Notes: generated from the letters alone by a model not told the origin. 64,000 nt of DNA from Brevibacillus dissolubilis (GCF_006170445.1 NZ_VCNA01000011.1:62001-126000), one strand, 5' to 3'; counted from the first letter of the stretch, positions 44,939 through 55,073 are shown. Numbers and translations are program-made.

Positions 44939-45049
44939 TTAAAAATCAGTGTAGATAAACTTGGACTCGACGCCTGTGCTTGCCATAACCACCCAGATGA
45001 TCACGATCACCCAGAACGCGACACTGTACAGATAATGAAGGAGTTTCAT
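44939..45049 (-). CDS. DltX-like microprotein (36 residues)
   Basis: A short gene with one hydrophobic helix (about 8-24) and the C-terminus ESKFIYTDF. DltX, the microprotein of the dlt operon, likewise has one helix and ends in a FIYNEF-like motif (F-x-Y-x-x-F), whose Tyr is thought to relay the acyl group through the MBOAT protein DltB. The F-x-Y-x-x-F ending is kept here. Its ATG lies five bases after the stop codon of the MBOAT gene, which suggests translational coupling, and the operon terminator follows after about 18 bases. The protein is shorter than typical DltX (around 45-50 residues), and the gene lies last, not first, in the operon. Confidence 0.75.
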   Translation of the reverse strand: MKLLHYLYSVAFWVIVIIWVVMASTGVESKFIYTDF

Positions 45050-45054
45050 CGCTC

Positions 45055-46329
45055 TTACGCCCCCATGAACATTTTATAGATCACATGTATGGCTGTGGAA
45101 AAATCGCAGTAGAAGAAAATCCAGCCAAACGCGACGAAGTGAAACGTGAGCAGGATCGCAAACACCTGACCGAGACTCTCGATGCGCGGCGGGCCCATCT
45201 TGTCTGACTTCTTCGTCACCGGCTTAGGGAACGGCTCTGGATTGCGCTTCTTTTTCCATACGGTGTAGAAGCGGACGATGGCGATCCCCATCCCGTGATA
45301 GAAGCCCCAGAAGACAAAATGCCAAGCAGCTCCGTGCCACAGACCGCTGACAGACATGGCGATCAGCGAGTTGCGTGCGGCAAAAGCGACACTGCCACGA
45401 TTGCCCCCGAGTGGGATATAGACATAGTCCCGAATCCAGCTGGAGAGCGACATGTGCCAGTTGTTCCAGAACTCCGCGACATTGCGCTGGAGATACGGGT
45501 AGTTGAAGTTCTCCGGCACACGGTAGCCGAACAGTCTGGCACTACCGATGGCGATATCGGAATACCCGGAGAAATCGAAGAAGATCTTGATCGCATAGGC
45601 ATACATGGCAATCCAGAGGTCCCACGTAGTAGCGGTCGCAGGTGTAAGCATATAGTTGGCGTACGGGGTCATCTGATCGGCAATCACGACTTTTTTGAAC
45701 AGACCAATCAGGATACGATACAGACCCTCATACAGATATTCTTTACGGAATGTCCCCATCTCGACTGTCTGGTCATTAAACGGTGTATACCGCTTGATCG
45801 GACCAGATACCAGCGTCGGGAAGTACATGATGAACAGAGCAAATTGGAACGGCCCTGTCTTCTTCGCATGCCCGTGATAGACATCAACCGCATAGTGGAT
45901 GAATTCGAACACGAAGAACGACAGTCCAAGCGGTACCACCATCTCCGGCAGGGCGAAGGCTTTTTCATAATCGATCAGGGCAAAAATCTCATTCAGCGTA
46001 CTGACAGCCATTTTCAAGTACTTATAATAAGCAAGGATGGCGACGGAGAACAGAATGATCGCGGTCAGATAGAACTTCGGATTCTGATGCCAAGGCAGCT
46101 TCTCCCCTTGGTCGGCCCTCGGCTTGTACTCAAAAATCTTGAGTGAGAGCGTATACACCACGACGGTCATCACCAGAATCAACAGTGTATGCCACGGAAA
46201 ATGGTAAGTAAAAAAGAGATAGCTCGCAAACAACAGCACGTGTGCCCGATACCGGCTCGGCACCGCGAACCAGTAGATCAGTAACGTCAGTAAGGAAAAG
46301 GCCGCGTAGACCCATGTATTAAAAATCAA
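45055..46329 (-). CDS. MBOAT-family membrane O-acyltransferase (DltB/AlgI-like)
   Basis: Multi-pass membrane protein of 424 residues of the MBOAT family. Characteristic segments are 'NFNYPYLQRNVAEFWNNWHMSLSSWIRDYVYIPLGGNRG' (conserved WHMSLSSW..Y part) and ALWHGAAWHF-like 'SGLWHGAAWHFVFWGFYHG' with the invariant His. Members such as DltB, AlgI and PatA pass acyl groups across the membrane to modify teichoic acid, alginate or peptidoglycan. The start is TTG 46329 inside TTGA, overlapping the SGNH stop codon, with AAGGAG upstream. No dltA or dltC is nearby, so D-alanylation in the strict sense is unlikely unless these lie elsewhere; acetyl transfer is the alternative. Confidence 0.9.
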   Translation of the reverse strand: MIFNTWVYAAFSLLTLLIYWFAVPSRYRAHVLLFASYLFFTYHFPWHTLLILVMTVVVYTLSLKIFEYKPRADQGEKLPWHQNPKFYLTAIILFSVAILAYYKYLKMAVSTLNEIFALIDYEKAFALPEMVVPLGLSFFVFEFIHYAVDVYHGHAKKTGPFQFALFIMYFPTLVSGPIKRYTPFNDQTVEMGTFRKEYLYEGLYRILIGLFKKVVIADQMTPYANYMLTPATATTWDLWIAMYAYAIKIFFDFSGYSDIAIGSARLFGYRVPENFNYPYLQRNVAEFWNNWHMSLSSWIRDYVYIPLGGNRGSVAFAARNSLIAMSVSGLWHGAAWHFVFWGFYHGMGIAIVRFYTVWKKKRNPEPFPKPVTKKSDKMGPPRIESLGQVFAILLTFHFVAFGWIFFYCDFSTAIHVIYKMFMGA

Positions 46330-47411
46330 GGCTGCGTCAACTCCTTCCCTCGAAGCCAAGGCCCGATATCTTCCTGAAGCTTTTGGGCGATGATTCGGTT
46401 GCCTTCACGCATCGGATGGAGCGAGTCAGTGAAGTGCTGGCTTGGGATCAGCTTTTCATAATCGACATAGATGGCGCCGTGCTGGACAATCTGCTCAGAC
46501 AAGACCTGTACGTTCTGAGTGTAGCCCACCCGGTCGATCATATCGTACTGAGCCATCATCTCCTGATTGAGCGGAATATTAAACACCAGCATACGTGCTC
46601 CGTCTTCCTTCACGGTCTCAAGCATATAATGGAAGAAACGAAGATAGGTATCGTCTTCCTCTACAGGGACAGCCCCGCGCTTCGCGGAATTCTTCACTTT
46701 TTCCGTCCAATCTGACTTGTACCACGGCTCCAGATTGACCGGTGGGATCTCGTCATAGATGCCTTTTACCTCTTCTTCATATCGGTCATTGAGAATCTCG
46801 CGGTAGGTATAGAGCTTCCAGGTGTTGGTCACCCACAGCTGCAGCTGATCCTCGATACGGCTGCGGTCAGCGAGTGCCTTGTCTCCCTGTGCGAGCACTT
46901 CATAGAGAGATTCACCGTGATGATACTTGCTGGCAAGCTCCGGCGTCGCTTTGAAGAAGTTGACCGGCTTCTTGGTGAAATGTCCAGTGTTGAGGTCATA
47001 GACCACAATATCTCTGCTGTCCAATTCAAGCGACTTCAGGATAAAGTAGACATCAATCGGTGCGGCACCGCTCAACGCTACGTTATAGACATGATAAGGT
47101 GATCCAGTCTGCGCCAAATCTTGCTGCAAAAAGGAAGAGATCGTCTCAGAGCCGCTCCCCACTCCCCCGCCGTGAATGACAGAATCGCCAGTCAAGATCA
47201 CTTTGGGTGCCGGGTCAGCATTAATCAGGTCAACAAGCGCTTTCAATTCCCCATAGGAAAACCGGGTGGACAGACGGTACTCCGGTGTGGCCTGTACTTT
47301 TGGGGCGATCAGTCTTGGAATGACAAACGTATCAATAAGCGCCAGGGCAATCACCACCAGAATGATCACCAGCGCGTTCATGCGTGGTCGTAGGAAATCT
47401 TTCAACAGCAT
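46326..47411 (-). CDS. SGNH-fold acyltransferase partner (DltD/AlgJ-like role)
   Basis: A 361-residue protein with one N-terminal membrane helix (about 12-32) and an extracellular SGNH/GDSL domain. The nucleophile motif is ILTGDSVIHGGG (Ser near 77) and the catalytic Asp/His pair is in FTDSLHPMREGNRII near the C-terminus. Asn/Gly block motifs lie in between. It most resembles the extracellular partners of MBOAT proteins (DltD, AlgJ/AlgX, PatB), which place the acyl group on a cell-surface polymer. It is the first gene of a three-gene operon with the MBOAT and the DltX-like peptide. The ATG is close to AAAGGA; the TTG six bases further on has a better spacing. Confidence 0.82.
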   Translation of the reverse strand: MLLKDFLRPRMNALVIILVVIALALIDTFVIPRLIAPKVQATPEYRLSTRFSYGELKALVDLINADPAPKVILTGDSVIHGGGVGSGSETISSFLQQDLAQTGSPYHVYNVALSGAAPIDVYFILKSLELDSRDIVVYDLNTGHFTKKPVNFFKATPELASKYHHGESLYEVLAQGDKALADRSRIEDQLQLWVTNTWKLYTYREILNDRYEEEVKGIYDEIPPVNLEPWYKSDWTEKVKNSAKRGAVPVEEDDTYLRFFHYMLETVKEDGARMLVFNIPLNQEMMAQYDMIDRVGYTQNVQVLSEQIVQHGAIYVDYEKLIPSQHFTDSLHPMREGNRIIAQKLQEDIGPWLRGKELTQP

Positions 47412-47562
47412 TCATCCTTTTCCAAAAGGTCTTTCTTGATTTTATCAGTTGAGGGAAACATGTCAATATAAGAGAGGAAAGGTTGTCTGCTGGTATAATC
47501 GTATGGGTTCGAATACGTGGACAAAAAAAGAGCCCAAAGGCCCCTAAACCGTCTTTTGACAG

Positions 47563-48000
47563 TTACTTCACCAATCCTGCTCTCAAGGTTGTAATGCCGA
47601 ATTCTACGTAAGCTTTTAAGCAGGTCAGCATATAGACCCAGCCTTCTTTGTTGTCGATCAGCTTAGGCAGCAGGTCTTCATCATCGTCACGAAAGCCCTC
47701 TTCGTTCACTACAATAATGGTACTCGCATGATCCGACTCTTCCAATGTAATCGTAACAAGATGCCGCTCCTCACCTTCCCCCCAATAGAACGCGATTCTA
47801 TGGTTTGGCTCCACTTCGGCTACTTCTATATCAAATTGCGCATGATATTCTTCATAGCTCAATGTAACGGTCTTCCCTTGCTCCCATCTGGCCGAACTGG
47901 ATGAGAACCAAAACTGTTTGATTTTTGCCGGGTCAACGAAGGCTTCAAATACTTCATGAGCTGGTTTTTCTATTTTCATTTTCGTAAGGTTGTTCACCAA
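47563..48000 (-). CDS. SRPBCC (AHSA1-like) protein
   Basis: A 145-residue START-like (helix-grip) protein of the SRPBCC/AHSA1 family: IEKPAHEVFEAFVDPAKIKQFWF is the family's first motif, and 'LTCLKAYVEFG' its C-terminal helix. Such proteins bind hydrophobic ligands or have an Aha1-type co-chaperone domain, and their function is rarely known. TTG 48000 (or GTG 47997) follows AAGAGAG. It lies 41 bases after a second SRPBCC gene, so the two are probably cotranscribed. Often an ArsR regulator sits with such genes; none is adjacent here. Confidence 0.85.
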   Translation of the reverse strand: MVNNLTKMKIEKPAHEVFEAFVDPAKIKQFWFSSSSARWEQGKTVTLSYEEYHAQFDIEVAEVEPNHRIAFYWGEGEERHLVTITLEESDHASTIIVVNEEGFRDDDEDLLPKLIDNKEGWVYMLTCLKAYVEFGITTLRAGLVK

Positions 48001-48041
48001 AAATCAACTCTCTTTCCGATCTGATTATGATCCTTTCAGGC

Positions 48042-48497
48042 TTAGATGGAGATGGGCGGCAAGGTCTTTCCGGTTTCAAGAAGGCTTTTGAGGTTACTCA
48101 GAATGGCTGGCCATCCATTATTTAATCCCTCAAAGGTATCGTCCGAATCCATCAGGTCAGCAGGCAACAGATTCTCATGCGTAAGCGTTAATTTGACAGT
48201 CGATTCCATTGGCTTCAACTTAAAAGTAACCTGTGACGGTTGCTCGCGGTCGGTTTGATCTGCTACATAATTCCACGTAAAAGACAGGATGCGATGCGGC
48301 TCGCACTTTAGTATTGTTCCGTAATCGGTAACTTGTCCATTCCGCGAATAGGTAATGCTTGAACCCTCTTGCCAATCGGATTCGATTTTGCTTCCGAAGA
48401 AGTATTTTTCGGTAAAATCGCCGCTGGTCAAAGCTTCCCAGAGCTTTTCGGGGGTCGTAGCGATGTAGGTGACATAGACGAATGTCGTATCAGTCAT
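48042..48497 (-). CDS. SRPBCC (AHSA1-like) protein
   Basis: A 151-residue START-like protein with VYVTYIATTPEKLWEALTSG at the N-terminus, 'YGTILKCEPHRILSFTW' in the middle and the C-terminal helix WPAILSNLKSLLETGK. It belongs to the same family as the next gene but is only distantly similar. The ATG at 48497 follows AGGAGG; the frame is open to 48530. Ligand unknown. Confidence 0.87.
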   Translation of the reverse strand: MTDTTFVYVTYIATTPEKLWEALTSGDFTEKYFFGSKIESDWQEGSSITYSRNGQVTDYGTILKCEPHRILSFTWNYVADQTDREQPSQVTFKLKPMESTVKLTLTHENLLPADLMDSDDTFEGLNNGWPAILSNLKSLLETGKTLPPISI

Positions 48498-48594
48498 ATT
48501 GCTCCTCCTCACGTTTCTATTTTCGTTCACGCAATGCGTCTATCCGGTTGCATGGTATCGTTTACCTATTGATCAATTCTCCCAAAAACGCGGC

Positions 48595-48638
48595 AAAACA
48601 CCCTGTATCACTTCCGAAAAAGCGATACAGGGTGTTTT
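48595..48638. terminator. Terminator downstream of the amidase gene
   Basis: A perfect 15-base stem AAAACACCCTGTATC / GATACAGGGTGTTTT with a 14-base loop. It can act on both strands but chiefly ends the minus-strand amidase gene. Confidence 0.92.
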
Positions 48639-48669
48639 TAGGAGTAGATGGTATCAGTTCCGTTAAATC

Positions 48670-49419
48670 TTAGAAACCCCACCAGTAAACGTGCATACCT
48701 TGAGCATATTGGGTAGCGAGGGATTGACGGAAAGTAGTGGTACCCAGTTTGCTAGCATCGGTTGGGTTGGTGATGAAACCAGTTTCACCGAGGATTGCTG
48801 GCATGTTGGTGTATTTCAGTACATAGAATTCAGCTGTTTTGATACCACGCAGAGTGGAGTAGGAAGCTTTCAGCTTGTTGTAAACAGCAGTAGCGAGGTT
48901 GAGACCGGTGGTGCTGCCTGGGTAGTAGTAAACTTCCAGACCGTTAGGGGTAGAAGTGCTGTAAGAGTTGATGTGCATGGAAGTGAAGAAGTTAGCACCT
49001 TTGCTGTTCGCGTAGGAAGCGCGAGCATCGAGGGATACATAAGTGTCAGAAGTACGGGTTTGGTATGGTGTGAAACCATAGTTAGCGGACATGTAGGATT
49101 TAGTGCGGTTAGCGATATCGAGAGTGAGGTCTGCTTCGCGGAGACCGTTACCTACTGCACCTGGGTCAGAACCACCGTGACCTGGGTCAAGTACTACGAT
49201 TGGGTTTGCATCGGTAGTGATACCTTCTGCGTTGTTTTTCTCTTTGTCGTTTTTCGCTTTTTTCTCAGCGTCGAAGTTAGCTGGAGCTGGAGCAGCATCC
49301 CAGTTTGCTTCGTTTGCGATTTCTGGACCATTGTTTCCGCCTTTTTCAGCGAAAGCAGCGCCAGTTGCAGACAGCATGCTGAGAGCTACGAGTGAGGTTA
49401 CGAGAGCACGTTTTTTCAT
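48670..49419 (-). CDS. Secreted N-acetylmuramoyl-L-alanine amidase (Amidase_3)
   Basis: Exported zinc amidase of 249 residues that cuts the bond between muramic acid and the stem peptide. The signal peptide is MKKRALVTSLVALSMLSATG with cleavage near AFA-E, followed by a Lys/Asn/Glu-rich linker (to about residue 72). The catalytic domain shows the zinc ligands in LDPGHGGSDPGAVG and LREADLTLDIA, and in FTSMHINSY, and the catalytic Glu in ILGETGFITNP. No SH3, LysM or SPOR wall-binding module is present. A terminator follows. It may act in wall turnover or germination. Confidence 0.95.
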   Translation of the reverse strand: MKKRALVTSLVALSMLSATGAAFAEKGGNNGPEIANEANWDAAPAPANFDAEKKAKNDKEKNNAEGITTDANPIVVLDPGHGGSDPGAVGNGLREADLTLDIANRTKSYMSANYGFTPYQTRTSDTYVSLDARASYANSKGANFFTSMHINSYSTSTPNGLEVYYYPGSTTGLNLATAVYNKLKASYSTLRGIKTAEFYVLKYTNMPAILGETGFITNPTDASKLGTTTFRQSLATQYAQGMHVYWWGF

Positions 49420-49491
49420 TCTAAATCTCTCCTTTTTCTAATAAGTATTATCTATACGACACGCTAAGGCGTCTCGAATAGCGAGGGTTGG

Positions 49492-50475
49492 TTAACCCGC
49501 GAACAGAAGCTGTAAATTCTCAGGGAGGTCGTACCAAAAAGCAGCTAACTTACTGCGATCCATGTTTTCTCGGAACAATGCGTAAGGATGCTTGCCTTTC
49601 TGTTCTTCGAGCCATTGCTGCATGAAAGCAGCTTCTTTCTCCATCTGTACAGTCTTTTGGATTTTGCCGTAAACGTCTTCCAGCTTCTGTTGGAAAGGAA
49701 GGTCGATTCGCTCGACGTTTACCCAGAAAACCCACTGACCTGTATCATAGATGGGTCCGATGATTTGATTGGCTGGGAGTGTAAATACTTCTTTAGCTAC
49801 CTTTGGCCCCATATGGGTGCTCAAATGGTTAAGCGACGTGAGTTCATGCCAACCTCCGGAGTGTCCTTCAAAGTCATTGTTGTATTTCTTTAAGAATTCC
49901 GGAAAATTCTTAGGTGCAACATTCTTAATTTCTTCCTGAATAGTCTGAATATCTTTTTTTGCCCGCAAGTATCGCACAGTGCGAAGCTCTGGTACAAAGA
50001 AAGCTTCCAGATTGTTTTGGTAATAGTTTCGAATTTCTTCATCCGAAACTGTTACATCCTTAGTAAGCAGGTTTTTCATGCGGTAGCCGGTGATGGAGCG
50101 TACGATGTTCTCTTTGCTGTCTTCCTCCGTCATGTGCATCTCCGCCAGCACTTTGGCCCGTTCTTCGGGTGTTGGGGCGATCTGGTTAAACCGCTCCATA
50201 AGCAGTTCATCGCTGACCGTAACCCCCATGGGCTTAGCATTGAGCATAACCAATTCTTCCTTGCTTCGCCGCTCAATCATGTCCCACTCTTCATCATCAC
50301 TCGAAGGTCCATTCGGGAAGTAGATCGGTTTGATTCTTTCCCACTCGGACTTACGCAAAACCTCATTTCCAGAAACATACAGCAGTGGCTGATAGTAACG
50401 GGATGCCCACAGACACAACAGACCGATGAGAATCACCACTACACCTGTACCTGTAATCCAATGACGAGCTTTCAT
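49492..50475 (-). CDS. PpiC/SurA-like peptidyl-prolyl isomerase, membrane-anchored
   Basis: A 327-residue protein with one N-terminal helix (about 6-26) and an extracellular part of PrsA/SurA layout: a helical N-terminal region with NYYQNNLEAFFVPELRTVRYLRA as the parvulin entry, and the parvulin rotamase core 'FPEFLKKYNNDFEGHSGGWHELTS' (given in part) to 'GQWVFWVNVERID'. The active-site-like DFEGHSGG loop is in the position of the family's S-DSxS-GG. It probably helps fold secreted proteins. It lacks the lipobox Cys of PrsA. It forms a single gene, divergent from the metY region. Confidence 0.82.
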   Translation of the reverse strand: MKARHWITGTGVVVILIGLLCLWASRYYQPLLYVSGNEVLRKSEWERIKPIYFPNGPSSDDEEWDMIERRSKEELVMLNAKPMGVTVSDELLMERFNQIAPTPEERAKVLAEMHMTEEDSKENIVRSITGYRMKNLLTKDVTVSDEEIRNYYQNNLEAFFVPELRTVRYLRAKKDIQTIQEEIKNVAPKNFPEFLKKYNNDFEGHSGGWHELTSLNHLSTHMGPKVAKEVFTLPANQIIGPIYDTGQWVFWVNVERIDLPFQQKLEDVYGKIQKTVQMEKEAAFMQQWLEEQKGKHPYALFRENMDRSKLAAFWYDLPENLQLLFAG

Positions 50476-50617
50476 GACATCACCTTATGAGCAAGTGTTT
50501 TTGAGAATGTGTTTGTAATACATATATTACCACAACTATGTTCGGAATTTGAATAACCTTTTTAAAATTTTTGTATTTTATACACAAAGTTTATTAATCC
50601 GGTACATAAAGTTTACA

Positions 50618-50647
50618 TTGACAACAACTTCCTGTCTTTTTTACAAT
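50618..50647 (+). promoter_or_regulatory. Promoter of the S-box/metY unit
   Basis: TTGACA (50618-50623) and TACAAT (50642-50647) with an 18-base spacer, 27 bases upstream of the aptamer. The gene-free stretch 50476-50869 holds this promoter, the riboswitch and its terminator. Confidence 0.7.
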
Positions 50648-50673
50648 GTAAAAAAAATCAATCGCTTACGTTT

Positions 50674-50783
50674 TCATCAAGAGAGGCGGAGGGACTGGCC
50701 CGACGAAGCCCGGCAACCGGCATGCAGAAGAGCAGCATGCAAGGTGCCAATTCCAGCAGAATCGACATGATTCTGGGAGATGA
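50674..50783 (+). ncRNA. SAM-I (S-box) riboswitch
   Basis: The S-box core is complete: GAGAGGCGGAGGGACTGGCC, GACGAAGCCCGGCAACCGG and AAGGTGCCAATTCC, with the P1 helix TCATC (50674-50678) and GATGA (50779-50783). The P3 stem is GCATGC...GCATGC. It binds S-adenosylmethionine and, when occupied, lets the downstream terminator form, so that metY is expressed only when SAM is scarce. Confidence 0.96.
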
Positions 50784-50808
50784 TAGCGCGTATTGTTACG
50801 GTAGTTAC

Positions 50809-50840
50809 GCCTTCTTCCTCTCGGGAGAAGGCTTTTTTTC
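50809..50840 (+). terminator. Terminator of the SAM riboswitch
   Basis: GCCTTCTTCC pairs with GGAGAAGGC (one bulged base) and is followed by seven Ts. It lies between aptamer and metY and is the expression platform. Confidence 0.9.
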
Positions 50841-50866
50841 ATATCCGATCATAGCAGGGGGAATAA

Positions 50867-52156
<1,290 letters not shown>

Positions 52157-52164
52157 AACCAAAA

Positions 52165-52216
52165 AAGAACCTGCTGCCTCTGCCAACTCTGGCGGACGCG
52201 GCGGGTTCTTTCTTTT
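52165..52216 (+). terminator. Terminator after metY
   Basis: AAGAACCTGCTGCC and the GGCG...GCGGGTTCTT arm form a branched or imperfect hairpin followed by TCTTTTTCTTTT. Confidence 0.78.
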
Positions 52217-52236
52217 TCTTTTATTTCTACGCGATT

Positions 52237-52422
52237 CTATTGGTACGCGAGCATCCCGTGTGTAACAGTAACTCGTTCGTGTCCCAACTCGGCTTGCAAG
52301 CTTCTTTCCATCTGAACTTGAACGTGGCTGATGTCTCTTTGGCAATACGGGCAAATCCACTCTCCGACTGTATCGCTTCCATATGAAACCTTTCTACAGC
52401 CGTCACATTTCTTTCCCAGCAT
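52237..52422 (-). CDS. Small zinc-ribbon protein
   Basis: A 61-residue protein starting MLGKKCDGCRKVSY. Two Cys pairs (CDGC and CPYC, 18 residues apart) form a likely zinc ribbon in the first half; the second half is a charged helix with no motif. GGAGGGAG precedes ATG 52422 with a good spacing, and the frame has plausible composition, unlike the overlapping frames. It is convergent with metY. Function unknown; it might be a regulator or a small RNA/DNA-binding protein. Confidence 0.65.
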   Translation of the reverse strand: MLGKKCDGCRKVSYGSDTVGEWICPYCQRDISHVQVQMERSLQAELGHERVTVTHGMLAYQ

Positions 52423-52675
52423 CCGCTTCTCCCTCCACCGCACACTCTTTCTTGTGAAATTTTTTCTTGATGAGTGAAAAAAATCCTTACGAACACTATT
52501 TATATTACGGTATCCCTTTTCCTATGACAATGGACTGATCGTGTCGAATGAAGATCAGAATCCCGACAGGTTTTGCGGGAGTCTGGTCTTATTCTGATTA
52601 TCGATTCGAAAAATATAGAATTAATCGTTCCGATGTTATAGAATGACATAAAATGGTTCAGGAGGCACTATCTCT

Positions 52676-53752
52676 ATGAAAGTATTGGATATGACAAGCG
52701 GGCGGAGAAGCTATGAGGTACGGATTGAGCATTCGATTCTTTTCGAATGCGTGTTAGGAATCGCGGTCAGTACCTATACGGCTATCCAGGGATCACTGGA
52801 GCGGCCTGCTGACTACTGGTCGCAGCGCAGGGCTGCCTTGCCCGCATCATTGCAGGCCGAATTGGAGCTGGTAGAGCGGCACAATACGTGGAAAGCCTTG
52901 CTTCAGCTGTTGCATCAGAAGAGTTTCGAGGATATTCAACAGTTTTTGTTCTATATCCAAGAGTTGACGGCAAGTGACCTGCGCTATGGCTGCCTCCCCT
53001 ATCTCGGGATGCCTTGGCAGGAGCTGCGCCGATTGGCAGCGGAAGGAAGCGTGGATGCGATGCAGGCTCTGCTGGATGAGGTGGCTGGGCATGCCTTTTT
53101 CCCTTCTCTCATCTCTTATGTCTGTCAGGTGGATGCGGATGAGCTGCGGCGTCATCTCTGTGATGTGACGGCGGGTTGGTACTCGGCAGTGACCGAAACT
53201 GAGCAGGAGCAGATTAGAGGCATCCTTGCGCGGGATGCCGGGGAGAAAATCGCGATGAAAGACAAGCTCCATCCAGAGGCATTGGTGGAATGGGCGACAG
53301 GTGGGCTTGCCTATGCACCGGAGCCTGCGGTGACACGGGTGCTGCTCATTCCGCATGTGACCTACCGTCCGTGGAACGTCCACGCGGAGATAGAGCAGAC
53401 GAAGATTTTTTATTATCCGGTGGCCGATCACAATCTGGAGGCGGAGCCGGATGTCTATCGTCCTGCGCTCTCCTTGGTGCAGCGGTATAAGGCATTGGGG
53501 GATGAGCACCGCCTGCGGATCGTGAAGCTGTTGATGGAAAAGGAACGGACCTTACAGGAGCTGACCGAGCATCTGGATCTGGCCAAATCGACGATCCATC
53601 ATCACCTCTCTCTGCTGCGCTCGGCTCAGCTGGTCGGGGTGACCGATGGGGTGTATGAGGTGAAAAAGGCGGGGCTTGCGACGATGGATGCGGAGCTGCG
53701 CCATTACTTGGAGCGGCAGGCGGCTTTGCGGGGTGGCGAGGATGAGCGATAG
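52676..53752 (+). CDS. ArsR-type winged-helix regulator with N-terminal DUF5937-like region
   Basis: A 358-residue protein with a long N-terminal region (about 1-250, DUF5937-like, mostly helical, with the start YEVRIEHSILFECVLGIA) and a C-terminal ArsR-type HTH (about 265-340): YKALGDEHRLRIVKLLMEKERTL and the recognition helix DLAKSTIHHHLSLLRSAQLV. No metal-binding Cys motif is visible. It is followed by an MFS transporter that it overlaps by 11 bases and probably regulates. AGGAGG is ten bases from the ATG. Upstream, two ATAGAAT repeats (52615-52621, 52638-52644) could be operator half sites. Confidence 0.85.
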   Translation: MKVLDMTSGRRSYEVRIEHSILFECVLGIAVSTYTAIQGSLERPADYWSQRRAALPASLQAELELVERHNTWKALLQLLHQKSFEDIQQFLFYIQELTASDLRYGCLPYLGMPWQELRRLAAEGSVDAMQALLDEVAGHAFFPSLISYVCQVDADELRRHLCDVTAGWYSAVTETEQEQIRGILARDAGEKIAMKDKLHPEALVEWATGGLAYAPEPAVTRVLLIPHVTYRPWNVHAEIEQTKIFYYPVADHNLEAEPDVYRPALSLVQRYKALGDEHRLRIVKLLMEKERTLQELTEHLDLAKSTIHHHLSLLRSAQLVGVTDGVYEVKKAGLATMDAELRHYLERQAALRGGEDER

Positions 53753-55073
53753 GCCGCAGACGGGTTCGATCGGCGGGGAACATACGCGGGTGCTTGGAAA
53801 ACATATCGGCGGGGAGCGCTCCCTCTCCCTCTGGCGTAACCGTCCGTTCGTGATCCTGTGGGCGGGTGAGGCAGTGTCACAGCTAGGCGGGACGCTGGGG
53901 GTGCTGGTCTGCTCGGTCTGGTTGTATGAGCTGACTGGCTCTAAGGAAGCGATCGGCGGGTTTTGGCTGCTGTATCTGCTCCCCTCGCTTCTGCTGCAGC
54001 TGGTGATCGGGCCGTATCTTGACCGCTGGGACCGCAGGTGGGTGATGGTCATCTCCCAATGGTTACGGGCGGCGGCTTTTGTGCTTCCTCTGGTGCTGAT
54101 ATGTCTGGGTGTCCAGGAAGCGTGGCCTGTCTATGCGGTGGCGCTGGTGAACGGGTTGGTGCAGCCACTGTATGTGCCTTCTGCTATGGCCCTTTTGCCG
54201 ATGCTGTTGGAAAAAGACCACTTGATTCAAGCCAATGCGTGGATCGATGCCACCTCGCGGCTGATGATGGTGCTTGGGCCGCCTGTTGGCGGGATGTTGG
54301 TTACGGTCGTGCCGGTACAGGCTGTCTTTTTGTTCGTGGCGATGGCCTATGCGGCAAGCGGGGGATGTCTGCTGCTGATAAAAGGCGGGAAGCCGGCTAC
54401 ACTCCCTCCTAAAGAAACGTGGGTACAGCAATTCACCGCCGGACTGATCTATTTCCGCAGACAGCGTGTGCTGTTCTGGCTGGGGATGTTTCTCGCCTCG
54501 GTACAGCTGGCGGTCGGGGTGACGATGGTATTGAATCAGCCGTATGTGCGGGACGAGCTGGGCGGTGATTCGTTTCAATACGGAGTGTTCATCGCGGGGT
54601 TTCCCTTGGGGTACTTCTTCGGTTCGCTGTTGGTCGGACGGCTGGGTGATCGGTGGGATCGGCGGTACATGATGCTGGGGTCGCTGGTGATCGGTGGCAG
54701 TACCTTTATCCTACTTGGGCTGGTGACACAGATGTGGGTGGCGGTAGCACTGGAGATTCTCTCAGGAATGACTGCGCCGTTTTTTCATATCCATAGTACC
54801 AGTATCTATCAGCGGACCGTGCCCAACGAGCTGCTGGGTCGGGTCTTGTCTGTGCGGCTGTTGATCATCCGTAGTGTGATGCCGCTCGGGAATCTGGTAA
54901 GCCTCCCGCTGGCAGAGTGGTTCGGGGTGCGCATGGTGTTCGTCCTGATCGGGGTGATCATCTGTACGGTGTCGCTTGCGGGGATGCTGCTGCCTGTCTT
55001 TCGGTTTTTGTCCGATGAACTGTCAGATGATGATGCGCCAAGCGGTCTATCAGCATCTCGGGCTACTCATTAG
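53742..55073 (+). CDS. MFS transporter
   Basis: A 443-residue major facilitator with 12 predicted helices, of the MFS_3/EntS-like kind. The conserved loop between helices 2 and 3 is GPYLDRWDRRWVMV, and a matching GRLGDRWDRRYMML loop is in the second half. The N-terminal 45 residues are polar. The frame extends to 53676, but ATG 53742, which overlaps the end of the regulator gene by 11 bases, gives the best fit. Substrate unknown; such exporters commonly move drugs or siderophores, and the linked ArsR-type regulator suggests inducible expression. Confidence 0.87.
   Translation: MSDRPQTGSIGGEHTRVLGKHIGGERSLSLWRNRPFVILWAGEAVSQLGGTLGVLVCSVWLYELTGSKEAIGGFWLLYLLPSLLLQLVIGPYLDRWDRRWVMVISQWLRAAAFVLPLVLICLGVQEAWPVYAVALVNGLVQPLYVPSAMALLPMLLEKDHLIQANAWIDATSRLMMVLGPPVGGMLVTVVPVQAVFLFVAMAYAASGGCLLLIKGGKPATLPPKETWVQQFTAGLIYFRRQRVLFWLGMFLASVQLAVGVTMVLNQPYVRDELGGDSFQYGVFIAGFPLGYFFGSLLVGRLGDRWDRRYMMLGSLVIGGSTFILLGLVTQMWVAVALEILSGMTAPFFHIHSTSIYQRTVPNELLGRVLSVRLLIIRSVMPLGNLVSLPLAEWFGVRMVFVLIGVIICTVSLAGMLLPVFRFLSDELSDDDAPSGLSASRATH

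Noticed and set aside
44939-47411. A normal dlt operon
   Set aside because: Genes for the D-alanine ligase DltA and carrier DltC are absent, and the order differs from dltXABCD.
52227-52496. Overlapping minus-strand frame of 89 codons
   Set aside because: The neighbouring frame 52237-52422 has a proper ribosome binding site and two zinc-ribbon Cys pairs; this one has neither.
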